A stretch of 64,000 nucleotides of DNA. Source: Streptomyces rubiginosohelvolus. GTDB lineage: Bacteria; Actinomycetota; Actinomycetes; Streptomycetales; Streptomycetaceae. Where the stretch lies: the NCBI RefSeq assembly GCF_014649875.1, contig NZ_BMTW01000013.1, positions 124,001-188,000 of the forward strand. The letters run 5' to 3'. How positions within the stretch are numbered: the stretch's first letter is position 1; each line of letters starts with the position of its first letter. A program made the translations under genes and the position numbers. Below the pieces are notes generated by a model. It was given only the letters and a program-made list of their open reading frames with translations, did not search any database and was not told where the DNA came from. This document shows positions 1-7,949 of this stretch, piece after piece.

Positions 1-1057
1 CGCCGACGCCAAGGACACCGTCCACCCGGTCCGCGACCCGAAGGTCCGCGCCTTCGCCCGCGGCCTCCTCGACCTCGCCGGCCCCTGGCCGCCGCCCGCC
101 CCGCCCGCCGAGGAGGTGCGCCGCCGCACCGGCCCGCTGCACACCAGACGCCGGGACAAGGAGGCCATCAGCCACCACTACGACGTCGGCAACGACTTCT
201 ACGCCCTGGTGCTCGGCCCCTCCATGGTCTACTCCTGCGCCTACTGGCAGGACGGCTCCACCCTGGAAGAGGCCCAGCGCGACAAGCTCGACCTGGTCTG
301 CCGCAAGCTCGGCCTGAAGGAGGGCGACCGGCTCCTGGACGTCGGCTGCGGCTGGGGCTCGATGGCCATCCACGCCGCCCGCCACTACGGGGCCCGGGTC
401 ACCGGCATCACCCTCTCCCGGGAACAGGCCGCCCACGCCCGCAAGCGCATCGCCGAGGAGGGCCTGACCGACCGGATCGAGATCCGCGTCCAGGACTACC
501 GGGACGTCGGCGACGGCCCGTACGACGCGATCTCCTCGATCGGCATGGCCGAGCACGTCGGCTCGGTCCGCTACCGCGAGTACGCCGAGGACCTCTACGC
601 CCTCCTCAAGCCCGGCGGCCGCCTCCTGAACCACCAGATCGCCCGCCGCCCCGAACGGGACGAGGAGGCGTACCACATCGACGCGTTCATCGACGCCTAC
701 GTCTTCCCCGACGGCGAACTCGCCCCGGTCGGCCGCACCCTGGCCACCCTGGAGGAGGCCGGCTTCGAGGCCCGGGACGTCGAGGCGCTGCGCGAGCACT
801 ACGCGCTGACCCTGCGCCAGTGGGTGGCCAACCTGGAGCGGCACTGGGAGCAGGCCGTACGCGCCACCTCTCCGGGCCGGGCCCGGGTCTGGCGGCTCTA
901 CATGGCGGCCTCGGCGCTCTCCTTCGAGCGCAACAAGATCGGCGTCAACCAGATCCTCGCGGTGCGCCCGCTGGACGGCGGCGGCTCCCGGCTGCCGCTG
1001 CGCGCCCGCGCGTGGACGGAGGACGCGGACGACGCGGACACGGACATGGACGCCTGA
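1..1057 (+). CDS. Cyclopropane-fatty-acyl-phospholipid synthase family methyltransferase, 5'-truncated by window
   Basis: The frame is open from base 2 to the TGA at 1055-1057, so the start lies upstream of the window. The protein has the family opening SHHYDVGNDFY, the segment MVYSCAYW, the SAM-binding glycine loop DVGCGWGS and the later motifs DYRD and GMAEHVG. The family methylenates or methylates double bonds of membrane phospholipid acyl chains with S-adenosylmethionine at the inner membrane face. The usual MFEHVG motif reads MAEHVG here. A GTG at 116 could be an internal start, but the upstream reading is coding-like (an Ala-Pro-rich stretch), so I treat the gene as truncated. Tuberculostearate-type methyltransferases are close relatives and cannot be excluded. 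Confidence 0.88.
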   Translation, partial: ADAKDTVHPVRDPKVRAFARGLLDLAGPWPPPAPPAEEVRRRTGPLHTRRRDKEAISHHYDVGNDFYALVLGPSMVYSCAYWQDGSTLEEAQRDKLDLVCRKLGLKEGDRLLDVGCGWGSMAIHAARHYGARVTGITLSREQAAHARKRIAEEGLTDRIEIRVQDYRDVGDGPYDAISSIGMAEHVGSVRYREYAEDLYALLKPGGRLLNHQIARRPERDEEAYHIDAFIDAYVFPDGELAPVGRTLATLEEAGFEARDVEALREHYALTLRQWVANLERHWEQAVRATSPGRARVWRLYMAASALSFERNKIGVNQILAVRPLDGGGSRLPLRARAWTEDADDADTDMDA

Positions 1058-1086
1058 CCCGTACGCGTACGGGCACGGGCACGGGC

Positions 1087-1128
1087 GAGGGGCCGGTGCT
1101 CCGCTCCCCAGCGGTGCACCGGCCCCTC
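1087..1128. terminator. Bidirectional hairpin terminator between convergent genes
   Basis: A 13-bp outer stem (GAGGGGCCGGTGC at 1087-1099 pairing with 1116-1128) encloses a second 5-bp stem (CCGCT/AGCGG). It lies between the methyltransferase stop and the end of the convergent permease gene. There is no clear T-tract, as is common in Streptomyces. Confidence 0.75.
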
Positions 1129-1162
1129 GTCGTCCCCTGCGTCCCGGCCCCGGGACCTGTGG

Positions 1163-3694
1163 CTACTCCGTCTTGATCGCCGTCAGCATGTTGAGCTTCG
1201 CGGCGCTGCGGGCGGGCCACAGCGAGGCGAGGACGCCCACCAGGCCGGCCAGGAGGAGGAAGACGCCGAGCCGGTCCCACGGGATGACCAGGGCGTAGCC
1301 GGGGATGTCGGAGGACAGGGTCCGGCCGATCGCCCAGCCGAGGAAGACCCCGAGGCCGACCCCGATCACCGCGCCGAAGACCGAGATGACGACGGCCTCC
1401 AGACGGATCATCCGCTTGACGCGACCCCGGTCGAGGCCGATCGCGCGGAGCATGCCGATCTCCTGCTGCCGCTCGAACACCGACATCGCGAGGGTGTTGA
1501 CGACCCCGAGGACCGCGATCAGCAGGGCCATGGCGAGCAGCCCGTACATGATGTTCAGGGCGGTGTTGATGAAGCCGCCGAACATGTCACGGATGTCCTG
1601 CCGGTCCATGACGCTCATCGCCGGGTTGTCGCCGAGGGCGTCCACGATGGACTGCTCGTTGGCCTTGCTCGCGCCGCCGTCCGACTTGATCCAGATCTCG
1701 CGGATCTCCGGGCGGGTGGACGCGCTGTGCCGGTCGGCCAGCTCCTTCGGGAGGACGAAGGGCGAGAGGAACTCGTTCTCCTTGTACGTCGCCCCGATCG
1801 TCACCTCGCCCTTCTTCTCGTCCTCGAACGTCACCGGAAGGGTGTCGCCGGTCTTCCAGCCGTTCGACTTCGCGGTCTTGGAGCCGACCGCGACCTGGCC
1901 GTCCTTCAGCGAGGCCAGCGAACCGGACTCGGTCGTCAGCGAGAAGACCTTCTCCACGTCACCCGGGGTGACGCCGGAGGCCGAGTGGTACTCACCGTCG
2001 ACCTGGAGCGAGGCCGCCTGCTGCGGGGAGAGCGCGGCGACGCCGTCGGCCTTCGACAGGGCCGTGAGCGCGGACTCGTCGAGCGAGTCGCCGCTCGCCA
2101 TCGAGATCAGGTAGTCGGCCTTGATGTTGTCCGTGGTCATCTTGTCGATGGCCTGGCCGAGCGTGACGCCGAGCACCGAGATGCCGGTGACCAGGGTGAG
2201 CCCGATGGCCAGCGCGGAGGCGGTGGCTCCGGTGCGCCGCGGGTTGCGGACCGCGTTCTGCGAGGCCAGCTTCCCGGAGACGCCGAACACCTTCTTCAGC
2301 AGCGGCCGGACCAGCGCGATCACCGGGCGGGAGAGCAGCGGGATCAGGATGATGACGCCGATCAGGGCGAAGAACGCGCCCGCGGCGACCAGCTGCCGGC
2401 CGGAGGTGCCGCCGGTCGCGGCACCGCCGACGATGCCGGCGGAGCCCAGCAGGGTGATCACACCGCCGATCGAGTTCCGTACGACGAGGGACTTGACGGA
2501 GGCGGTGGCGTGCACGCTGCTCATCGCGGCGACCGGGGCGATCTTCGCGGCCCGGCGGGCGGGCAGCCAGGCGGCCAGCACGGTGATCAGGATGCCGACC
2601 GCGAAGGCGGAGATCACGGCGGTGGGCGAGACGACCAGCGGACCGGCCGGGATCTTGCCGCCCATGAGGCCCATCGCGGAGCGCAGACCGGTGGCGAGGC
2701 CCAGACCGAGGAGGAAGCCGATGACGGAGGCGAGGACGCCGACGAAGGCGGCCTCCAGCAGCACCGAGCGCTTCACCTGGCGGCGGGTGGCGCCGATGGC
2801 GCGCATCAGGGCCAGCTCACGGGTCCGCTGGGCGATCAGCATCGTGAAGGTGTTGGCGATGAGGAAGATGCCGACGAACAGCGCGATGCCGGCGAAGGCC
2901 AGCAGCATGGTGTTGAGGCTGGTCAGGCCGGACTCGATGTCCTTGGCCTGCTGGTCGGCCAGGGCCTTGCCGGTCTGCGCGGTGGCGTCCTTCGGCAGCA
3001 GCGGCTCGATCTCGTCCAGCAGCTTCTGGTCGGAGACCCCGCCCGCCGCGCTGACCGTGGCGTTCTGGAAGACACCGGGCTTCAGGTAGAGCTTCTGGGC
3101 GGTCGGGGTGTCGAACAGCACGAGGCTGCCGCCCGCGTTGACCGCGCCGTCCTCGGTGGTGAAGATCCCCGAGAGGGTGTACTCCTTCACCGGGCCGTTG
3201 GTCGCGACCCGCACCGGGTCGCCGACCTTGTACTTGCCCTTGCTCGCGGTGTCCTTGTCGAGCGCGACCGAGCCGTTCTTCGCCGGGCCCGAGCCCTCGA
3301 CGAAGGCGTACTGGGCGTCCTTGCCGTCCTTGCCGGGGGCGAAGTTCGCACCGGTGTTGGACCAGCCGTTGCCGATCAGCTTGCCGTCGGGGTCGGCGAC
3401 CCCGGCGAAGCCGTCGACGCGGCCGGTGGCGGAGGCCACGCCGTCCAGGCCCCGGATCTTCTCCAGGGTGGCGTCGTCGATGCCGGGGGTCTTCTCGTCG
3501 TCGCCGGCGTAGGTCTCGATGGAGACGGCGACGTTGTCGTAGCTCTTGGCGGACTGGTTGCGGAAGGCGTTGCCGAGGGTGTCGGTGAAGACCAGCGTGC
3601 CGGAGACGAACGCTACGCCGAGCATGACGGCGAGCACGGTCATCAGCAGCCTGGCCTTGTGCGCGAGCACATTGCGCAGGGCGGTACGGAACAT
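1163..3694 (-). CDS. FtsX/MacB-type ABC transporter permease with two FtsX domains
   Basis: This 843-residue protein has an N-terminal membrane segment (about residues 16-38), a large extracytoplasmic domain, then an FtsX core (about 260-390) with the ELALMRAIGATRRQV coupling segment. A second extracytoplasmic domain and a second FtsX core follow in the last 130 residues, again with an EIGMLRAIGLDRGRV segment. This duplicated 8-10 TM architecture is typical of actinobacterial macrolide/lipoprotein-exporter-type permeases. Such permeases use ATP hydrolysis for mechanical work in the envelope and do not form a classical channel. The ATPase gene lies 118 nt upstream on the same strand, so the two form an operon. 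The substrate cannot be read from sequence. Confidence 0.9.
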   Translation of the reverse strand: MFRTALRNVLAHKARLLMTVLAVMLGVAFVSGTLVFTDTLGNAFRNQSAKSYDNVAVSIETYAGDDEKTPGIDDATLEKIRGLDGVASATGRVDGFAGVADPDGKLIGNGWSNTGANFAPGKDGKDAQYAFVEGSGPAKNGSVALDKDTASKGKYKVGDPVRVATNGPVKEYTLSGIFTTEDGAVNAGGSLVLFDTPTAQKLYLKPGVFQNATVSAAGGVSDQKLLDEIEPLLPKDATAQTGKALADQQAKDIESGLTSLNTMLLAFAGIALFVGIFLIANTFTMLIAQRTRELALMRAIGATRRQVKRSVLLEAAFVGVLASVIGFLLGLGLATGLRSAMGLMGGKIPAGPLVVSPTAVISAFAVGILITVLAAWLPARRAAKIAPVAAMSSVHATASVKSLVVRNSIGGVITLLGSAGIVGGAATGGTSGRQLVAAGAFFALIGVIILIPLLSRPVIALVRPLLKKVFGVSGKLASQNAVRNPRRTGATASALAIGLTLVTGISVLGVTLGQAIDKMTTDNIKADYLISMASGDSLDESALTALSKADGVAALSPQQAASLQVDGEYHSASGVTPGDVEKVFSLTTESGSLASLKDGQVAVGSKTAKSNGWKTGDTLPVTFEDEKKGEVTIGATYKENEFLSPFVLPKELADRHSASTRPEIREIWIKSDGGASKANEQSIVDALGDNPAMSVMDRQDIRDMFGGFINTALNIMYGLLAMALLIAVLGVVNTLAMSVFERQQEIGMLRAIGLDRGRVKRMIRLEAVVISVFGAVIGVGLGVFLGWAIGRTLSSDIPGYALVIPWDRLGVFLLLAGLVGVLASLWPARSAAKLNMLTAIKTE

Positions 3695-3812
3695 GTCTGT
3701 GTCCTGGGATGGGTTCCGGAAGGGGAGGGCGGGGCGTGCGGGTACGGGGCCGGGTACGGCGGCCGTACGCGTCAGCCGTGCGGCGGCCGGTCGTGGTGAC
3801 CGGCCGCGGGCG

Positions 3813-4583
3813 TCAGCTGGTGCGGCCCTTCGCGTCGAACGCCTTCATCCGGTCGAGGACGCCGTCGGCGGTCGGGTGCATCATCTGGTCGACGACCGCG
3901 CCGTCCGCGAGGAAGATGACCCGGTCCGCGTAGGAGGCGGCCACCGGGTCGTGCGTCACCATCACCACGGTCTGGCCCAGCTCGCGCACCGAGTTGCGCA
4001 GGAAGCCCAGCACCTCGGCGCCGGAGCGGGAGTCCAGGTTTCCGGTCGGCTCGTCACCGAAGATGATCTCGGGCTGCGCGGCCAGGGCGCGGGCCACGGC
4101 GACGCGCTGCTGCTGACCGCCGGAGAGCTCGGTCGGGCGGTGCTTCAGCCGCTCCGAGAGACCGACCATGTCGATCACCTTCTGGAGCCACGCGGCGTCC
4201 GGCTTACGGCCCGCGATGTCCATCGGCAGGGTGATGTTCTCCAGCGCGGTGAGCGTCGGAAGCAGGTTGAACGCCTGGAAGATGAAGCCGATCTTGTCCC
4301 GGCGCAACTGGGTGAGCTGCTTGTCCTTCAGCGTGGACAGCTCGGTGTCGCCGATCCGCACCGAGCCGCTGCTGAAGCTGTCGAGCCCGGCGACGCAGTG
4401 CATCAGCGTCGACTTGCCGGAGCCCGAGGGGCCCATGATCGCCGTGAACTCGCCCTGCGGGAAGTCCACGGTCACCCGGTCCAGGGCGACGACCTGTGTC
4501 TCGCCCTCGCCGTAGACCTTCGACAGCTCCGTGGCGCGGGCAGCCACCGCGGTGGCGCGGTGAACGGTGGGGGTGGTGGTCAC
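3813..4583 (-). CDS. ABC transporter ATP-binding protein (LolD/MacB class)
   Basis: This 256-residue ATPase has Walker A GPSGSGKS (51-58), Q-loop Q103, signature LSGGQQQ (153-159), Walker B IIFGDEP (173-179) and the H-loop VTHD. The length and the preserved TGNLDS after Walker B are typical of the LolD/FtsE group that pairs with FtsX permeases. It starts with GTG at 4583, with AGGAG seven bases upstream. It is the first gene of the operon and energises the permease at 1163-3694. Its promoter must lie in the 589-bp space shared with bldA, which is read in the opposite direction. Confidence 0.93.
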   Translation of the reverse strand: MTTTPTVHRATAVAARATELSKVYGEGETQVVALDRVTVDFPQGEFTAIMGPSGSGKSTLMHCVAGLDSFSSGSVRIGDTELSTLKDKQLTQLRRDKIGFIFQAFNLLPTLTALENITLPMDIAGRKPDAAWLQKVIDMVGLSERLKHRPTELSGGQQQRVAVARALAAQPEIIFGDEPTGNLDSRSGAEVLGFLRNSVRELGQTVVMVTHDPVAASYADRVIFLADGAVVDQMMHPTADGVLDRMKAFDAKGRTS

Positions 4584-5061
4584 TGGGACGCTCCTGGTTC
4601 GGGTGGGGCGGGGGCCTGGGTCATGCCGATGCGGGCGTTGACGCCATGCCTGGGGGACTTACTCCATCCTTACGGCCCGACTGCCCCTGGTCGTCACCCC
4701 CGATGCCCGTTCCCGGGGCCGTCTTGAGTCGCATCGAGGGCGTGGCTTCGTCCTCCTCGGGTATGACACGACCCTGAGCGGAGTCCTCCCACCCCCGGAC
4801 GTCGCCGGCCGGCCGTGACGCAGTGTGAGTGTGCGGAGCGTGGACGAGGGGCCGGTCGCGGCGGCTGCCGGGCGGTCGCGGAGCGGTGCCGGGCCCGAGG
4901 TCGGAGTGCCGTCGGAGCCGAGGGTGGCGCACGCCCTGGCGGGGCATGGCGCGGACCTGGCGCGTTGGGCCGTACGAGTGCGGCGACTTTCCGTCATTCC
5001 GATGCGGCGCGCACACCGCCCGGGAACGGCCGCAGGCGTGTGGTCAGCCCGGCCCGATGTG
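4584..5061. other. Gene-free region upstream of the ABC operon and bldA
   Basis: No reading frame here has convincing Streptomyces codon bias or a recognisable product. Overlapping frames on both strands are Arg/Ala-rich shadows. The stretch must carry the ABC operon promoter (minus strand) and any long-range bldA control sites, but I could not assign a specific element. Confidence 0.5.
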
Positions 5062-5090
5062 CTGACGGACCCTCAAGCGGTCAATAAAAT
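5062..5090 (+). promoter_or_regulatory. Predicted bldA promoter
   Basis: The -35 hexamer CTGACG (5062-5067) and -10 hexamer TAAAAT (5085-5090) are separated by exactly 17 bp, a close match to the vegetative sigma consensus. The hexamer sits in an AT-rich island (tcaataaaataagac) that stands out in its GC-rich surroundings. Transcription would begin near 5097 and leave about 75 nt of 5' leader before the mature tRNA. A second, poorer -10 (TAGGGT, 5138-5143) lies closer to the tRNA. Confidence 0.6.
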
Positions 5091-5172
5091 AAGACAACAT
5101 CGCGCCACTGTTCCGCTGATCGAGGGACAGCCCCGGATAGGGTCGGTAGCCAGACGCGGAGCCGCGCGGCAC

Positions 5173-5258
5173 GCCCGGATGGTGGAACGTAGACACGGCG
5201 AGCTTAAACCTCGCTGCCCCTCGGGGGCGTGCCGGTTCGAGTCCGGCTCCGGGCACCA
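5173..5258 (+). tRNA. bldA: tRNA-Leu (anticodon TAA), the UUA-decoding bldA tRNA
   Basis: The acceptor stem GCCCGGA (5173-5179) pairs with TCCGGGC (5248-5254), followed by A and an encoded CCA (5256-5258). The anticodon stem GCGAG (5198-5202)/CTCGC (5210-5214) holds the loop CTTAAAC, giving anticodon TAA at 5205-5207. The T arm is GCCGG-TTCGAGT-CCGGC (5231-5247). A long variable arm (class II tRNA) precedes it. A leucine tRNA that reads UUA is, in Streptomyces, the developmental regulator bldA: UUA codons are rare and concentrated in genes for aerial growth, secondary metabolism and their regulators. The tRNA stands alone, not in a tRNA cluster. Confidence 0.97.
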
Positions 5259-5291
5259 CGCGCCGCACGCTGCGTGACGGGCACGGGCCTT

Positions 5292-5339
5292 ACCGTGACC
5301 GCCGAATCGCCTCCGACCGTGACCGTCGAACCGCCTCGG
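5292..5339. repeat. Tandem 24-bp duplication just downstream of bldA
   Basis: Two adjacent 24-bp units (5292-5315 and 5316-5339), each beginning ACCGTGACCG, match at 21 of 24 positions. They lie between the bldA 3' end and the next gene, in sequence with no gene. Confidence 0.7.
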
Positions 5340-5470
5340 AACCCGGCCCGGTCCCCGACGGGCGCTCCGGCACGGATGCCGGAAAGATCCTCCCCGGGCA
5401 CTAGGGTGATTCCTTTGCCTACCCATTACTCTTGTGGCAAGGCCACGCAGTGTGGCCATGGAGGAGTGAG

Positions 5471-6352
5471 ATGAGGAGCAGCAACCCGGTCTTCTCGCGA
5501 CGGGGGTTCAGCCGCGACAACGGCCACGCGGGCTTCAACGCGGCGCCGCAGGCCGGGGCCCCCGCGACGGGCAACCCGTACGCACAGGGCACCGCCGCCA
5601 ACCCGTACGCCACCAACCCCTACGCGCAGACGGACATGCAGGGTGCCCCGCAGGCGCCCGCCCGTACCGACGCGATGACCATCGACGGCGTCGTGACGCG
5701 CACGGCGATGACGCTCGGCACCGTGATCCTGGCCGCCGCGGCCGCGTGGTGGATCATGCCGGTCGACCAGGCGAACCTGGGCAGCGCCTACGGCGTGGCC
5801 ATCGGCGCCGCGCTCATCGGCTTCGTGCTGTCGCTGGTCAACTCGTTCAAGCGCCGGCCCTCGCCCGCGCTGATCCTGACCTACGCGGCGTTCGAGGGTG
5901 TCTTCCTCGGCATCGTCAGCAACATCGTCAGCATGTACGTCGCCCCCGGCGCCGCGATGCAGGCGGTGCTCGGCACCATGGCGGTCTTCGCCGGTGTGCT
6001 GATCGCCTACCGCACCGGTCTGATCCGGGTCACGCGCCGCTTCTACGGCTTCGTGATGGCGGCCGCCATCGGCTTCATGCTGCTGATGATGGTCAACCTC
6101 CTGTTCGCCGTCTTCGGCGGCGGTGACGGCCTCGGCTTCCGCAGTGGGGCCCTCGGCGTCGTCTTCGGCATCGTGGCCATCGTCATCGGCGCGGCCATCC
6201 TCGCCCTGAACTTCAAGCAGGTCGAGGACGGCATCGCGTACGGCGCTCCCCGTGAGGAGGAGTGGCTGGCCGCTTTCGGTCTCACCGTGACCCTGGTGTG
6301 GATCTACATCGAGATGCTGCGCCTGGTCGCGATCCTCAGCGGCGACGACTGA
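5471..6352 (+). CDS. Bax inhibitor-1/YccA family membrane protein
   Basis: This 293-residue protein has a hydrophilic N-terminal tail (about 80 residues) with repeated NPYA units, then seven hydrophobic segments typical of the BI-1 (LFG/TMBIM) fold. Bacterial BsYetJ-type members are pH-sensitive calcium leak channels; the role in Streptomyces is not established. The ATG at 5471 is preferred over an in-frame upstream start at 5432 because GAGGAG (5461-5466) precedes it. The gene is monocistronic: a strong hairpin follows at 6388-6424. Confidence 0.87.
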   Translation: MRSSNPVFSRRGFSRDNGHAGFNAAPQAGAPATGNPYAQGTAANPYATNPYAQTDMQGAPQAPARTDAMTIDGVVTRTAMTLGTVILAAAAAWWIMPVDQANLGSAYGVAIGAALIGFVLSLVNSFKRRPSPALILTYAAFEGVFLGIVSNIVSMYVAPGAAMQAVLGTMAVFAGVLIAYRTGLIRVTRRFYGFVMAAAIGFMLLMMVNLLFAVFGGGDGLGFRSGALGVVFGIVAIVIGAAILALNFKQVEDGIAYGAPREEEWLAAFGLTVTLVWIYIEMLRLVAILSGDD

Positions 6353-6387
6353 GCGACCCCGTAGTACCCGCAGTACCCCGTAGCACC

Positions 6388-6424
6388 GGAACGGCCCGCA
6401 GGCACCGCGCCTGCGGGCCGTTCC
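6388..6424 (+). terminator. Terminator after the BI-1 gene
   Basis: A perfect 16-bp stem (GGAACGGCCCGCAGGC, 6388-6403, with 6409-6424) closes a 5-nt loop 35 bp after the stop codon. Confidence 0.8.
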
Positions 6425-6444
6425 GCGTTCGCGGGAAGGGCGCG

Positions 6445-6450
6445 TAGGGT
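6445..6450 (+). promoter_or_regulatory. -10 element of a likely leaderless transcript
   Basis: TAGGGT ends seven bases before the GTG start at 6458. The transcript would therefore begin at or next to the start codon, and no Shine-Dalgarno sequence is present. Confidence 0.45.
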
Positions 6451-6457
6451 CGGTCGG

Positions 6458-6775
6458 GTGCTCGATACGACGCCCCTGATCCTGGCCGTGGACCGTTTCG
6501 CCGACCGGCTGCGTTCGGCCCCGCAGAGCCGCCTCCAGCGCGGTGCGGCCGCCGAGGCGCTGGCCGCCGCCCGGGAGCTCGCCGTGCGGGCCCAGCGGCT
6601 GGAGAGCCCGGGCGCCGAGCCGCGGGAGCTGCCGGACGCCGGGATGTTCGCGGTGGGCGACCAGCTCGCCGTCGCCGGGCGGGACCTGGCCGTGGCACTG
6701 GAAACGGCCCCGTCCCAGGAGCTGGACGAGGCCGTGCGGTGTGTCGACGAAGCGGTGGCGCGGGCTTTCGCGTGA
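6458..6775 (+). CDS. Small helical hypothetical protein
   Basis: This 105-residue, Ala/Arg/Glu-rich protein is predicted to be mostly helical, without signal peptide, membrane segment or metal-binding residues. I do not recognise a family. The coding bias is good and the frame sits between a terminator and a convergent gene, so it is a real gene. The GTG at 6458 is used because a -10-like TAGGGT lies just ahead, suggesting leaderless translation. Function unknown. Confidence 0.75.
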   Translation: MLDTTPLILAVDRFADRLRSAPQSRLQRGAAAEALAAARELAVRAQRLESPGAEPRELPDAGMFAVGDQLAVAGRDLAVALETAPSQELDEAVRCVDEAVARAFA

Positions 6776-6814
6776 GCGGCGCGGGTGCGCGTACGAGCGG
6801 CCCGCGCCCGGCGG

Positions 6815-7744
6815 TCAGAACGAGGCGATGACGCGGTCGGCGAGGATGTACACGTTGTCCTCGCCGCAGGAGAAGGTCAGCGCGTAGGCGCCCGAGACGC
6901 CCGAACCGCCCAGCAGGACCGGCTGCCGGCCCGCCCGCAGCGCGTCCGCGAGCCGCTCGGCGGTCTCGCGGTGGCCCGGGGTCATGCAGAGCGTGGTGCC
7001 GTCGGCGAAGACGTACACATCGAGCGTGCCCAGCGGGCCGGGCCGCACATCGGTCAGCTCGGTCGCGGTGTCGGCCAGCTCCTCAAGACGGTTCACGGTG
7101 CGCTCGTGGTCGGTGACGACCGGCGTCTGTACGGGGACGAAGTCCGGGTGCGAGGGGTGGCGGCGGCGGGCGGCGGCCAGCTCGGGGGAGTCCTCGGGGA
7201 ACTCCGAGGTCTCCGGAAGCCCGGTCGCCAGGTCCGTCGACAGCTCCGTGTGCAGGTCCGTCGGCAGATCGGTCAGCTCACCGACCTCGTGCTCCGCGAG
7301 GGTCCGCTCGCTCAGCTCGACGAGCTCCTCCATCGCCTCGGCCGCCTCCAGGTCCATCGACTCCAGGCCGGCGAAGTCGGCCTGCCGGGGCAGGTAGTAC
7401 GGGGCGTCGTCGCCCAGGCCGGGCAGACCGCCCAACAGGGACGGGGTGTCGGCGGCGTCACGGGCTTCCTGGGCCGCCCAGAAGGCGCGCGCCTCGGCCA
7501 GCTCGCGCTCCCGCTCCTCGGCGAGCGCGTCGGCGACGGCCGCGCGTATCTCCTCGGCGGGAGTGGCCGTACTGCGGCTCTGCGGTGGCACCGAGGCGCC
7601 GGGAACGTGGCTCGCGGCCAGCTCCGTGCGCAGCGCCACGACCTGCTTGCGCAGCCCGTGAGCGGCGTGCAGTGCGGCGGCGCCGACGGCCGTGGCAGCG
7701 GCGGTGGTCAGCAACAGGGCAAATGACATGGCGCTCACTGACAT
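6815..7744 (-). CDS. Hypothetical single-pass membrane protein with acidic cytoplasmic domain
   Basis: This 309-residue protein has one N-terminal hydrophobic segment (about residues 5-28) followed by a Glu/Ala-rich, probably coiled-coil region (about 60-180). A more compact C-terminal domain with VYVFADGTTLCMTPGHRE and a GGSGVSGAYAL segment follows. It converges with the gene ending at 6775. Two candidate starts lie six codons apart (MSVSAM). No catalytic motif is apparent and I do not recognise the family. Confidence 0.8.
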   Translation of the reverse strand: MSVSAMSFALLLTTAAATAVGAAALHAAHGLRKQVVALRTELAASHVPGASVPPQSRSTATPAEEIRAAVADALAEERERELAEARAFWAAQEARDAADTPSLLGGLPGLGDDAPYYLPRQADFAGLESMDLEAAEAMEELVELSERTLAEHEVGELTDLPTDLHTELSTDLATGLPETSEFPEDSPELAAARRRHPSHPDFVPVQTPVVTDHERTVNRLEELADTATELTDVRPGPLGTLDVYVFADGTTLCMTPGHRETAERLADALRAGRQPVLLGGSGVSGAYALTFSCGEDNVYILADRVIASF

Positions 7745-7949
7745 ACTCCCGGTCTCAATCGATACCCCCGACTTCCTACATCAGCTTGGCCTGTACCGGT
7801 ACGGGCTGTCAGTGCATTACGTCACGAAATGGACAGGTCTTTCGGTCCGATGTTTAGCCCCAAACCGGCCTGACCTGCGGAAACGACTCTCCCCCGGGAC
7901 GCAGATCACATCCTGGGGGAGATTCGGTCACGGTCGGGGCTCGACGGGG

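Noticed and set aside
1727..3799. 690-codon open frame on the plus strand across the permease gene
   Set aside because: Arg/Gly/Gln-rich translation without motifs; it is a GC-bias shadow of the minus-strand FtsX permease, which has clear domains.
5173..5339. tRNA 3' end as a phage or ICE attachment site
   Set aside because: No integrase, direct repeat of the tRNA 3' end or mobile genes occur in the window; the 24-bp repeat does not match the tRNA.
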